A stretch of 60,000 bases of DNA, taken from NCBI GenBank assembly GCA_030141605.1, contig JAQGDQ010000122.1, positions 319,001 through 379,000 on the forward strand. Reading direction: 5' to 3'. The notes beneath the pieces were generated by a model. The model was given only the letters and a program-made list of their open reading frames with translations. It was not told where the DNA came from and did not search any database. The stretch comes from Tubiluchus corallicola (taxonomy: Eukaryota; Priapulida; Priapulimorpha; Priapulimorphida; Tubiluchidae). Position numbers and translations under genes: made by a program. Shown here one piece after another: positions 45,734 through 58,089 of the stretch (the stretch's first letter is position 1; each line of letters begins with the position of its first letter).

Positions 45734-48700
45734 CATATATATATGAAACATGTTTTCTGATGAAATTAAATTATGGCAGCCAGTAACAAGAGAAAGGAAT
45801 GTGCAAAAGAGAGGATGATGGATGAAATGATGAAGTGGATGATTAATGATACTCAGATAATTGGCATACAAGCGAAGGATCGCATTGATTTCCATATATT
45901 ATAGAGAAAATTCTCAAAATTCATATTGTTAGTTGATTGTAGTGTTTTGAATAAGGATTTGTTACAGCTACATAAAAGTCTTTTATTTCACAATGTGCTT
46001 TTAGCTGAATTTATTAACTGTACTACTTGGAGTATCAATATGTTGTACCTAAGCTGTATGTTGTACCTGGGCTATATATTATATTTTCATTAGTATTCTT
46101 TGCTAATAAATGCCAAACTCCATTAACCACAATAACATGCAGATGTAAAATGTAGATAATGATGACAATTCTTTGCTAAGCAAAAATTTTGAGATACAGG
46201 CTAATATTGTCACATACCTGTTCAACTGGCTTAGGAGGTGGAATTTTTTTCCGCTTTTCTTCGAGCAGAACTTTCATATGTCTACATTCCAGGGAACTTC
46301 TCTCTTTCGATCTTAAAAAGGGTAACAAATCTCCGAGGTTTTCAATTGAATTGTTCAGACGCCTCTTGGCGTCACACCATTGCTTAAACTCTGCAATTGT
46401 CATATCATCGCGGAAACTCTTGCTCAAAAAGTAGTTCTCTCCACCGGACAAATCTACTAGTGGCACAGACACAGCTAGAAAAGATCAACAATCAAAACTG
46501 ACTACCAATGTTGAAAAACAAAAGTAAGTTTGAAGCTTTGATATCACAAGGAAGTCAGGCAACACAATGAAAAAACATCAGACCTGTTTATAAACTATTT
46601 ATAAACAATGGGTGCCAGGTGGTACAATGCTCAAACTGCATTTAGCTGTTAGGCAAAAACAGCCTGGAGCCTTTTGAACACTGCAGAACACCCTACATAT
46701 GATGGTATTGCATATGGCAAGAAAAGTTTCTGCTATTATGGAGCCCCATTGTGGAATGAATTACCAAACTGTCTCCGAATGGCCGAAAATCTTGGGGAAT
46801 TTAAACGTCTAATTAACGCATGGACTTGTGTATCATGTAAATGTGCCATTTGTAAATTCAGCGAACTTCCCAATTTTGTTAAGTCGTAATTAAATGCTGA
46901 AATGTTGGCAGGAAAAATTTTTATTGACCCAGATAGCTTTCTGTGTAAATTTTAGAAAATGTTACTGCCTAACATTTTTACTGTCTCAATTTTTTACTGT
47001 CTTCATGTAGTTATAAATTTATATTGTACTAATACCTCTGGTGGCATCCAAAAGATTTTAAGAAGTACATATTATTACCATGTTATCGCTCTTACACATT
47101 ATGTTTGATATCGGTTTACAAGCTTTAAGCTCATGTTTTACAAATATGTACTGTTTACATCATACCGATGAAAATATCTTATCTTATCTTATCTTATCTT
47201 ATCTTATCTTATCTTAGCTTAGCTTAGCTTAGCTTAGCTTAGCTTAGCTTAGCTTAGCTTAGCTTAGCTTAGCTTAGCTTAGCTTAGCTTAGCTTAGCTT
47301 ATCTTATCTTATCTTATCTTATCTTATCTTATCTTATCTTATCTTATCTTATCTTGCGTGGCACACTTTTGAAGTGTTGATGGATTTTGCAAACTAGTTA
47401 TCATCTCCTTCTGCACTGTATTTAAATCCATCCATGTACACAACAAACAGATTCAAAAATGCAGACAGGAGCAGATGAAGTAAACTGGTAAAACAACACA
47501 ACTTTATTAAACTTTTGCTTTACAAAGTTAAGATATTAATATCACGCCAAACATTTTATTCGACAGACTACAGCTGTCATCATCAGTGGTAAATTTATAA
47601 TAGATTATTGCCTACTTGGCTTCTGTTAACTACTTAATTAGTGCATAATAGGCTCTGCTTATATAAACTGGTTGCATGTTTGTAAATTTACTATTGATGA
47701 AGACAGCAGTAATCTGTCGAAATGTTTGTCTACATTTGAACTTCTTAAGTTGTAAAGCAAAAGTTTTAATAAAGTTGTGTTGATTTAACAATAAATGTTT
47801 TTACATGCCTGTAATAAAAACATTGGTAGAGATGATACATGCTATTAAAGTGAGCAGTGAGCAACCATGATGAATACTAGTTTGGTGCATGAGTTCGACG
47901 AGAGCTTATGGTTTTTGAATGTTGGGACTTTCAACATAATAGCATAACATTTTTACTATCAACTCAAGCTAAGACTCTATTTTTGCAACCGAGATAATTA
48001 TCTGATGCAGCACAAGTGCCAAGCTGCCAAAAAAACTCAGTAAAACATGTTCACAGTAACTTATTTTCGATCTGAGATTCACTAACGAAAATGTTTTAAT
48101 AAATTTCATTAGACAGAAGTCAATATCATGCGATTACTTTAGAAGATAAACAAATTCGTATTGTTTGTGGTAAAAACCAAATTAGGCAAAAAAATCCTAG
48201 GAAATCCACTACAGATTGAAGTTTACTTAACAAGTTTCATAAGTTCAGAATAACAATAATGAGCAAACTTCATTTACCTGGTTTACCAGATGGTACCGTG
48301 GGTAAAACACCGGACCACGGTAAACCTTGAGCACCAGCGGCAAACAAAACTCTCTTTTTGGATGGCAAAAATTTTTCATGAGTCTGATACTGTTGATGGA
48401 GCTTGAGATCCAATTTAAACAACTTAGCGGCCTAAAAGAAAAAATTATAAAAAAGCACACATAGGCTGGTATATGTTAATGAAATTTATATAATCACAAT
48501 GATACTAGCTAAATTACTTAGTTCAAGTCAAGTTTATTTTACTTCGACACATCACGCAATCATTACATCATCATAACAACATTTTGAAGAACATTATTGC
48601 CAGAAGCTAAAAACTGGCAGTAATACTTAATAACTGAAGCACTTCAGGCAAAATAGTATTTATTTTATATTTTAAGAATTGTAGTGTTTTGTATGTGTAC

Positions 48701-49716
48701 ACTGCACTGCTACTGCTTAAGCACAACAAGCTTACATAATTTAAAGAAGTCAAAGTATTTACAACACAAAATTAAGTAAAGTTTACAGAAATTCTGTTTC
48801 AGCTTTGCTCCATGAATGAACAGACTTATGAACGATGATTTAGCAATTCACTTTTCATTTGGGTTTTCCGCACTGAAACGACCTACCATTTGTCCCAGAA
48901 TATTTTAAAGGAAAACCGGACGATTGTTAATACTCAATCTCATTTTAATTTACTGTCCAAAATATACATTTTCTTGCTTAGAAAAGTTAGCAATTGTTTC
49001 CTATATTTAAATAATTAGCTTAGAAAGTTAATTAATGCCAACCAAAAACAGCTATTGTTTACGCCAGAAGCTAACCACAGTTATCTTCCTTTGCGCGTCA
49101 AGCACGTTTGCGTAAGTGTTACTGCTTAAACGCATGATGTCATAAAAATGGGCTCTATGTCATGTGATGTCAGAAAGTAACACTGCAGTTCATTATCATG
49201 GTCATCATGGCACAATCTTCTAATTTTTGGCCACGCGAATGTGACAAAAAGGCACAGTTGCCAGTCTTAGTAGATTCACTAGGCCGTACGTAGCTTTGAA
49301 AGTTTAACAAATTTGAGTATCCGAGGTAATTATTATTTGTTCTAAGCTTTGATTTAAAAAAAGCTATGGTAGTTTTCAATATTTTAGAGCATTCTTTATT
49401 CTGAACTAATGTTTACACAATCATCCTTTAAAGAACGCAGTCTGGATCATCTCATCGAATAATTCTCATTGTTGTTTTCTGCCTCTAATTGCCTCTTTGA
49501 AGTTGAATGATCATAAAAATTACACAACTAATATAATCAACCAAGTAAATAAAATAAATAAAGTTAAACGAAAATAACAAAACTGCAGATTTTCACTTTG
49601 CTACATTTTGGAATTTTCACCTGATCTGGAATGTCTAAAGTGTAAAAATCCTCATCCTTAAACAACTGTTGAGCACTCAAAGCTAGATCATCAAGCACAT
49701 TACTGTCGCATCCCAT
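41698..49716 (-). CDS. EF-hand-like domain protein, six exons
   Basis: Minus-strand exons 49621-49716 (ATG), 48278-48431, 46218-46474, 43652-43855, 42928-43057 and 41698-42185 (TGA) have phases 0, 1, 0, 0, 1 that all agree, giving about 441 residues. After an N-terminal region (MGCDSNVLDDLALSAQQLF) come basic and helical stretches (FKQWCDAKRRLNNSIENL, KVLLEEKRKKIPPPKP) and an acidic Ser/Glu run. Next is an EF-hand-like pair, with LLSREELKQILKQ and LRLSDDKLDELIDKILKNNDYISCQEL. The loop KNNDYISCQE lacks several calcium ligands, so binding may be lost. A CxxCxxC cluster follows (HCKDCGRCHDY), and then a charged low-complexity tail. The layout is reminiscent of EFCAB12-type proteins, but I offer that only as a weak candidate. 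Introns carry transposons listed separately. Confidence 0.8.
43158..43205 (-). mobile_element. Penelope-like terminal motif, fragment
   Basis: The minus strand reads GGTTGAAGATGCCCGTTAAGGCAGTCGAAACATTCC. This resembles the hammerhead-derived terminal motif (TGAAG - stem - GTCGAAAC) that recurs at ends of Penelope-like elements. No PLE coding is present nearby, so this is at best a remnant. Confidence 0.35.
43271..43434 (+). repeat. GA microsatellite with GGGGGGA interruptions
   Basis: (GA)n is interrupted twice by the same GAGAGGGGGGAGGGAAAGAG block, a local duplication with a period of about 48 bases. It lies in an intron of the EF-hand-like gene. Confidence 0.9.
43905..44712. mobile_element. 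Second Tc1/mariner-type MITE with TA duplications (808 bp)
   Basis: The left end is CAGTAGGTGCCGCTTAATCG. The right end is the complement of CAGTAGTCACCGCTTAGTAG, followed by GACTCAC on both sides, with TA flanks at 43903-43904 and 44713-44714. The ends differ from those of the 38673 element, so it is a distinct family. No transposase frame is seen. Confidence 0.75.
44713..46217. other. Intron sequence with a CA microsatellite
   Basis: This is the remainder of the intron of the EF-hand-like gene between exons 3 and 4. It contains only a (CA)n tract with CG variants at 45685-45732 as a visible feature. Confidence 0.5.
46670..47173 (+). mobile_element. LINE C-terminal fragment with 3' untranslated region
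   Basis: The frame at 46674-46889 contains KKSFCYYGAPLWNELPNCLR followed by LGEFKRLINAW. This pattern (FxYxGxxxWNxLPxxxR...LxxFKRxL) is typical of the extreme C-terminus of CR1/L2-like LINE polyproteins. About 280 bases of non-coding sequence lead directly to the pentamer array at 47174. The 5' part is absent. Confidence 0.7.
47174..47355 (+). repeat. ATCTT pentamer tail with an AGCTT core
   Basis: About eight ATCTT units are followed by about seventeen AGCTT units and then about eleven ATCTT units. The array starts exactly at the end of the LINE 3' region, so it looks like an expanded 3' tail. Confidence 0.9.
47493..47784. mobile_element. Fold-back element with hammerhead-like arms (Penelope/retrozyme-like)
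   Basis: The left arm (47493-47595) and right arm (about 47683-47784) are inverted repeats of roughly 100 bases, both ending CAACACAACTTTATTAAA. Each arm contains a hammerhead-ribozyme-like core. The minus strand of the left arm has ACTGATGATGACAG-loop-CTGTCGAAT, and the plus strand of the right arm has TTGATGAAGACAG-loop-CTGTCGAAATG. Hammerhead motifs are known in the terminal repeats of Penelope-like elements and in retrozymes. Each arm has one change in the conserved core, so activity is doubtful. It lies in an intron of the EF-hand-like gene. Confidence 0.6.
48905..49430 (+). repeat. Interspersed repeat family A, copy 3
   Basis: This copy is homologous to 20868-21400 over its whole length and to 23388-23790 over its right part, in the same orientation. 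It lies in the first intron of the EF-hand-like gene. Confidence 0.75.
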
Positions 49717-49974
49717 ACTGACTTTTTAAATTAGCGCAATTATCTAGTAAGAACTCGTACATCAACACAATCTGCAAGAAAAACAGTTGTTCACATAAAG
49801 TGTGAATAATTTATCATTCAAATAAAAGAATGTAATTAATCTCTTTAAAGTCCAATCTCAATAAAAGCTGGCATTTACATCAATCACATAATATTTCTGA
49901 TTTTACAATAATACTATTTAAAAAAAAGTAATAAAGTTAAAATAGAACAGGATTAACCATTAAGCAAACAAGCA

Positions 49975-50800
49975 TGTGCTTAGTGCCTTAGGGGAAGAGA
50001 GGCCCCCAATCTCCTGCCAAGCACTCCTGGCAGTGTGCACTTCAATGAAGACTGGTGCTGATGATGATGCCCAGGTATGGATATGAAGAAACATGCTCTA
50101 GGATTTTGTCGCCCATGCTGTAAGGAAAGTAAGTTGGATTTTTCTTTTGAGAAATAAATAAGATTTTGCATTTATCAGTGGCTAAAGTCCATAAACCAAT
50201 TTTCCTCTCCCCCATAGTTGTAGCTGTGAGAGATCTTGTTGTATAATGTGGTGACCTTGATTACTCCAATTAGGTCTATATCGAATCGAGTCGCCAGCAA
50301 ATATTCGCATGTTTGATGATAAGTTGTCACCGATGTCGTTTATATAGAGAAGGAATAAAGCCAGTCAAAGGAATGAGTCTCGTGACTCCTGATGTAACAT
50401 TTATGGAATGGGAGCAAACACCAATGATGGAGACCTTCTGCATCTGATCAGAGAGAAATGATTTGACCCATTGTAGCATATGACCGTTAATACCATAGAA
50501 TGATAGCTTAGCTAAGAGACGCTGATGTCGGACCCAGTCAAAAGCTTTGTTGATATCAAGCAGTACAGAATCAACCTGGCAGACTTTATTGCCTTGTTCG
50601 CTAGCTACTGTTTTCTTGCTAAGGGCAGATGCAAGTACTGGGCTGGGTTGTTCGGGTGGCGGTAATATTTTGTAGACTGCTGCTGGAGTTGTATAACATA
50701 AGATTCTTATTTTTTTGCTAGCTACGGTTTTCTTGTTAGGAGCCGATGCAAGTACTGGGCTGAAAATAACAAGTTGCTCGGGTGCAAGCAATCCAAGAAT
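49975..50800 (-). mobile_element. Decayed LINE reverse transcriptase fragment
   Basis: The minus-strand frame contains LLDINKAFDWVRHQRLL, GINGHMLQWVKSFLSD and INVTSGV, which are RT palm segments of CR1/Jockey-type LINEs. Further traces follow past several frameshifts (SSNMRIFAGDS, with AGD where the catalytic ADD is expected). A direct repeat of about 48 bases (50599-50645 and 50716-50762) lies upstream of the RT part. It is non-functional and is separate from the LINE to its right. Confidence 0.75.
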
Positions 50801-50844
50801 ACTTATCCTTATCCAAGAATACCTTATCCAAAGAAATAAGGACC

Positions 50845-53165
50845 TAGATGGTAACTATCTATAAACGGTCCTCTCTCATATCTCTTTTGAAACTGTCAAC
50901 TGATGAAGCACTGATGGTTGATGATTTATGGTGATTCTATGGTTGAACTACACGATGCCCAAAGAAGTGTGATCTGATGTTGGTTCTAGCTGGTTGCACA
51001 AATAACCTAGACTGATGACCATGAAGAACTCTGTGAGGCCTGGAAAAAAGTCTGCCTCAGTCAGAACAGTATTTCCACTAATTATTTCGAAGCATTTCAC
51101 AAGTTCTACAGTCTCACACCTTTGCTCAAGAATAGAAATTGAAGCAGGATGCAAATCAATAGCAAGACAAGTATATCTATCCTGAGTTCTCTCGAAAGCA
51201 TTCTTGACACGTAGCATACTGGGACCACACAATGATATGCTTCACATGGGAATTCCATTTGAGGTCATTAGAAATTATTACTCCCAAGTCTCTGATGCAA
51301 CTTTTTTCAGCTATTTGAGGATTATTTAGAAAGTACAGTGTAATAGATTTAAGCCGTATTCTAAGTAAAGCACATTTATTGAGTTGAAGTGTCATCAACC
51401 ATTTACTGTCTAAAATTTCATCCAAATCATGTAAAATATAACAATAAAGATCGTCCCAAATTGGATAAAAGAGCTGTAAATCATCAACAAATAATGGAAT
51501 GCTATTCCCTGGTAAAATACAATCGGTAATATCATTTACAAAAATAAGGAAGCAGTATGGGGTGCTCTAGGTTACTTGAGGGTTACCACTTATAACAGGG
51601 CGCCATTCAGTGGCTAAACCGTTTAGAACAACACGTTGGAAACGATGAGTAAGAAAGTAACTGAACCACTTAAGAAGTTTACCTCTTATACCAGAATATT
51701 CCACTTTAAGTAAGAGATGTTGGTGGGGAAAGAATCAAATGCCTTTTTAAAATCAAGAAAAAGTACATCAATATCAGGGAAAGAAGGATCATTGAAGAAG
51801 CAAGTCTACTGATTTAAACATGGCAATAGATCAAAGAAGACTGAACGTAAAGGAAGAAAATCAGGTTGGGACATTTGACAACTACAGATGACAAAGATAT
51901 AATCATCACACGAAGGGCATGTATTTGACTGTTTAGGGATGGGGTTAACGTTACAGCAGTTAAGCCAACATTGGGGGAGGACTCCAGAATCAAGAGACTT
52001 ACGGAACAAAAGGAAAAAAGCGAGAGCAAGGTGGAAAGCACAGGATTTCAAAATAAAGCCATGACCTTCATCAGACCCTGTAGCGTTAAATGGTGTTAAT
52101 TTAATAAGCTTAGCGTATACTGAAATTAATGTCATTCAGAGAATCAGCATTCCAGCCAAAAGAAGGAATAGACAAGACATTATCACCAGGCTCATGCATT
52201 GAAGAAAGAAGCAAAAGCATCATTTATTGTAGAAGCAACCTTTTTAGGACAAGTAACAACATAATTGTTACAATCTTTATTGCAATTAATACGATCGAAA
52301 GGCTTACTATACCTGAAGAATACCTTGCCATTTTTGCTCAACCTATTTGCAAGACTATTTTCGTACCTCATCCTTGCGTTGTGAATAAACAACCTTAAGT
52401 AACTGCTGGGATTGTCTGGTAAACTCAGCAAGAGCTGAGTATATTGCCACTCTACTACTAGTAGTAGTAGTAGAGTGGTTGGGTGCCATCCCATATAATC
52501 TGTCTGTAAATCCAACTGTGTTTTTAGCCTGCACCCACCATGTTTGTTTTGCTTGTTTCACCTCTTCTCATAACCTCTGATACCATAACCAATTAGCGAG
52601 TTGCAGAGTGTATACTAACCATGTGCACCCCAAAACTTCTAGTTGTCAAATACTTTTTAGAAGTATATTATTCAAGACTTCAAGAGCCTTACGCAGATTA
52701 GTAAGGTTCCACAGCCTCCAAAGTTAAAGCTTTTTAGATTTAGCTTGACAGACACATTTATAATTTTCCCTAGGTACACACATTTTTCTACACTCAGACT
52801 TAAGAGGTTCCCCTTAGACAATTATTAACTGCAAAGTCGTAGGAGTGGAGGAAAAAGTTCCAGGCACTTGTAACATCACAATTATACATCTCATTACGCC
52901 AGTCAATGTTTGCAAAACAATCACGCAACTGAGATAGTGAAGCTTTGTCAGAGTCTCTCATGGTGGACTATGAGAAATCAACAGAAAATTTGAGGCTAGT
53001 ATCATGGTCACTAGTTGAAAAACCAAGATTAGCAATGCAAAAGTTGATTTTTTTTCAGGCCAATTGGATAATAGGAGTTCTAAATAGTTCTTATGAGGGG
53101 TAGGGAAATTAACGTGTTGAGTAAACAAATTTTCATTAATGATTTCCAAAAACAAAAATATCAAT
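50845..53165 (-). mobile_element. Decayed CR1/Jockey-like LINE, order EN end - linker - RT - 3' end
   Basis: Reading the minus strand from 53165 downwards, the parts appear in family order but with frameshifts and stops. An endonuclease C-terminal trace comes first (NENLFTQHVNFPT, LELLLSNWP). A linker with YENSLANRLSKNGKVFFRY follows, then the RT entry (SLDSGVLPQCWLN, NPIPKQ). RT palm motifs are FLDFKKAFDSF near 51720, HRFQRVVLNGLATEW near 51620 and the catalytic FVDDLQLF near 51480. The C-terminal segment is RDLGVIISNDLKWNSHVKH. The 3' part at 50845-50960 recurs at 32540-32720. It no longer encodes an intact protein. Confidence 0.8.
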
Positions 53166-53534
53166 GATCAAAAGCACTGTGGCAGTATGTGGCAAAGGGT
53201 CAGACCAAACTAAGTTAAGCATACTGAAATCACCACAAACACAGTATCGTTATTAGAACATAAATCAAGATTAGAGAAGTAATAATGTATAGTCGTTATT
53301 ACTTAAAAACTTAAGATCTCGAGACCTAGCACAGCACACGAGCGTTACTGCCGCGGTTCTGCGTAAAAAACAGCATAATGGATATCTTGGCGATAACTTG
53401 ATCGTGCAAGACAAGAAACGAAAATATGCATTTTAAACTGTTTTATTTGACATAGACTGAAAAGCCTACAAAATCTACTAGAGACACATAAATGTAAGTT
53501 ACTTGTGCATTATTATTATGATTATTGTTATTAT

Positions 53535-53629
<95 letters not shown>

Positions 53630-56560
53630 CCCGATCAGCACATATTAATGATGCTAATATTGTTGGTGCAGAGTGCAGACTAAACTCGAATTCGATGAAC
53701 TAAAGTAAAAGAAAACTTGAACGAAAACAGGACGATTTTTCATACCCTATCCCAATTTTGAAGTACAGTAAAAAGTCTACCAAAGTATTCAACACCTACA
53801 ATAATGCCAAAGCACTTTTGATTAATAAATAATCGATTAAAAAGCTAATTAATCCAACCATAGTGATAACGTCATAACTGAGTATTATTTCCAACTCTCA
53901 AATCATCCACGATCATGCTTAGTGATGTGTGCAAAACTTGAAGTGCAGTGCACCGTACAACATTCAGTATGACATACAAAAGTGGACAAATTTTGAATAT
54001 AAAAATTAAAATTTCAAATTTATCGCTATGTTCACGCATGAGCCCTCGAACATGAACTGAAAGACACAACACTTATTTTTAGTGCAATGCATTTCCGGCA
54101 TGCAGGCACTGATGCCCATCTAACCAGCAAAATATGACGGAATTTGGCAAATATAGGAAACAGTGAAAAACTAGCCTCATGAGCGAGAAATTACATTTTT
54201 ATGGTAATATTTTTCTCACAGTGGAAAATGAAGTACAATGAGCAAAAAAAACTAGTTTAGTTTAAATAGAAGTGGTGCAGCAATCATGCAAATACTGGGC
54301 ATTAATTGTTTGGCATTGCTCTGTCGGCGTGCCAATAGGATGGAATCAGAATATGTCCAATCCATTGTTTAGATGTTTATCGTTTCAGTGTCTCACTAAG
54401 GTGCCAATTAATACACGCTCACAAATGATTAGACTGTTAAGTATTTAAAATAATACAAGACTCACCAATGTCAGAAGTGGTAATCAGAAATAAAACTACC
54501 GAATTACCATGCAGAAAAAAAGATATAGCATCTTATCAGTCTGCAATAGCATGTCGACCTATATGGCTCAGAATTTAAGCAGCAGATAGTATCGCACAAG
54601 CCAAGTTACAGTCAGAATCCCAAGGTATAGTATGAACCTCATTTGTTAGACTAAATGCTAAGCCAATCATGTTCAAGATTTTTGAATGGTTAAATGTACG
54701 GTACAGTGCATTTCAACATTTGGGGTGGTTTCCTTTAAATGCTTGAATTTTGTACACACTTGTCTGGGCAGACATACGTAACCAGGCTGAGGTTGTAAGA
54801 GGACACATACAGTGCACTATAATAATAATTATTTTATAATGATCAGGACTTCCATGGCTAGGGCTCCAACTGTTTCACCCCTTAATTTTAGGTAACCGTT
54901 CCACATAATTTGAGTCTTCGGGGTAGGCGTATGAGGAACAGCAGAAAAGCAGTGACTGAGAGCAAGCTGATCGCATTTAGAAACTAGTGATAGGAAGTCC
55001 TATGAGTGAATAGACCATAGAGGTAGCAAGAGAAGAAGATTTGATAAGCATTTTGGTAAGCACAGAACTGCAAGGTTAACACCAAACCAAACAACGAAAA
55101 CCACATTGACTGTATAATTCAGTATCATTTGCAATTTGTCATCAGATCGGCAACATACTCAGGCACTAACCAAGGTGTGACAGCAATTGAACAGTCCATT
55201 TATTACGACACAGCCATCCCACTTTCGGTATGTTCTTGGCCCTTCCCATTAAGATATTTTTGCCATCCACAAGAATGGCGATGGCGATGTAGCAATCTTT
55301 TAAAATGGACCTCATCCGATTATATTGTGTACATGATCCTTCTTGTTTTGCTTTCTTTCACAAACGAATATTGTTCAGTGAGAGGAGTTGCGACATGAGT
55401 GAAAACTGTGCGTGCATGCTAACTGCTTAGTGCCAAGTAACTGAGCCTACTCAAATGAATTGATGTTGACTGTGAAAACTGCGTATAGATATGTTTTGTC
55501 TGTTGTACTGCCCTTTTGATAATTATAAAACCTCATTATGGGAAGATGTATTTGCATCTTACTGTGGATGTGTAATATAAGTCGTATCTTCTAGTCCAGT
55601 TTCTGTTTTTAGAGATTTACTTGTCATAATAAACTAAATTTGGTAAGCTGTCCTGCGATACTAAACACTTAAGAATTGATGTCCAATTTCTGCTCTTAGA
55701 ACATTCATGTAAGCACAATTATTTACTGTGGTATTAAAGGCTGAAATCGTGTCTACACTGTTTATCAATATCAGCCACTGTTAATTATTCATGGGTGTAC
55801 CAAGGTACTGCTGATTAATAGTAAACAAACTGCCAGGTGAAACAATCAACAAAATTCACCTATACATACGTTTTACCAGTTGCCATATATGGTTCAATGC
55901 GCATCTATTAAAATTAATTAATTTTAGCAACTATTGACCCATAGAAGAAAGATTTATTGTGTTGTACATGGTTAGCAAGTTCATGATTTTTTTGATCTAA
56001 CCATTGACAACTGTTTCCACTGAGAGAAAAATAAACAAAAATTCATACCTCAGTTGGCAGTTTTTAGCAGCGAGCTTTTATGGGAATTCACTATCTGTAT
56101 GTAAGGTCTTATTTTAAATGATAATGAAAAGACAGCATGTCTCCATGCCGGTTGAAAAAAGTGACAAGCCGTTGCAACAAATGCGTTCACCTTTTGCGTG
56201 TTGTTGCACTTGCATTAGACCGGATGCTCTCGAACACCAAATGTGACATTAACATATGAAGTATAGTTGCATGATAAATTTTAATCCTTGATTGCGATTG
56301 CAGAGTTTTGAACTTTATTTGCAAAAAAGCTTCAATCTAGCTGCCACAACCATGGAACCAAAGCCATTCAGTCATGCATACATTCAACATTAGTAAACAA
56401 GGCAAACAATAAATGAAATAAAATGAAATAAAAAATAAAAGTTGGCACAACCTCATAGTTTTCACTTCCCCTATTTTATGCATTATTGCTTGCACTTTCT
56501 CCCAACATCTATATACTATTGCATTATATGCCCTCCAAACAGGAGAAATACTTATAGCAT
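53166..56560. other. Gene-poor stretch
   Basis: Apart from the (TTA)n microsatellite at 53525-53630, I see no exon, RNA gene or transposon copy that I can support. A + strand frame at 55129-55398 is open but resembles nothing and lacks splice or promoter context. Confidence 0.45.
53525..53630 (+). repeat. TTA microsatellite
   Basis: About 35 uninterrupted TTA (ATT) units. The poly-Leu frame across it is an artefact of the repeat. Confidence 0.95.
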
Positions 56561-56564
56561 ATAA

Positions 56565-57485
<921 letters not shown>

Positions 57486-57641
57486 TTCTCCCCACTCTTT
57501 CATAGTCACTTTTGCCTTGTGAAACTCAGCACTGAAAGTGCCTGCATCTAATTAGAATGTAGTATTGTTACCATTGTTGTCCATGTGTGGCATGCAGAAG
57601 TTTCCTGCTGAAGCAATATTTGAAAAGACTAATGTGCTAAT

Positions 57642-58081
57642 TAGGGGTGAGCATCGAACGTTCGAGTTCGAACGTTCGAATCGAATTCGAGCGCTCGAAT
57701 TAGATTCGAACGAGTTTTTTTAGTTCGAACTCGATTCGAATCTAAAACTATAGATTCGAATAATTCAGCACTTTAATCGCACATGTTCTTGATCACTAAA
57801 ACGATTGAAACATCATGCAATTAGCATAATTTAGCTGTGATTTCTGCACACAATTTTAAAGAAATTACTAGTCGTTTTATTGCAGAACAAAATTTAGTGA
57901 TATGCATGATCTTTGTAAGACTAAATTTTCCTGGTGGTTCGAAATCTTGTTCGAAAATCTTTCGATCTCAATTCGAATTCGGTTCGAATTCGAAACACTG
58001 AAGTTCGGTTCGTTTCGAATTCGAAAGTCACAAATTCGGTTCGATTCGAATTTGCTTTCTGGTAGAGAATGCTCACCCCTA
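57642..58081. mobile_element. Complete hAT-type MITE with TTCGAA-rich interior (440 bp)
   Basis: Terminal inverted repeats TAGGGGTGAGCAT (57642-57654) and ATGCTCACCCCTA (58069-58081) are perfect over 13 bases. They are flanked by an 8-bp duplication GTGCTAAT (57634-57641 and 58082-58089). An 8-bp duplication and TAGGGGTG ends are typical of the hAT superfamily. The interior near both ends consists of overlapping TTCGAA/GAATTC palindromes. There is no transposase. A truncated relative is at 18400-18668. Confidence 0.9.
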
Positions 58082-58089
58082 GTGCTAAT

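Noticed and set aside
55129-55398. Open frame of 89 codons with a hydrophobic segment
   Set aside because: Nothing in it resembles a known family, and it lacks supporting gene signals.
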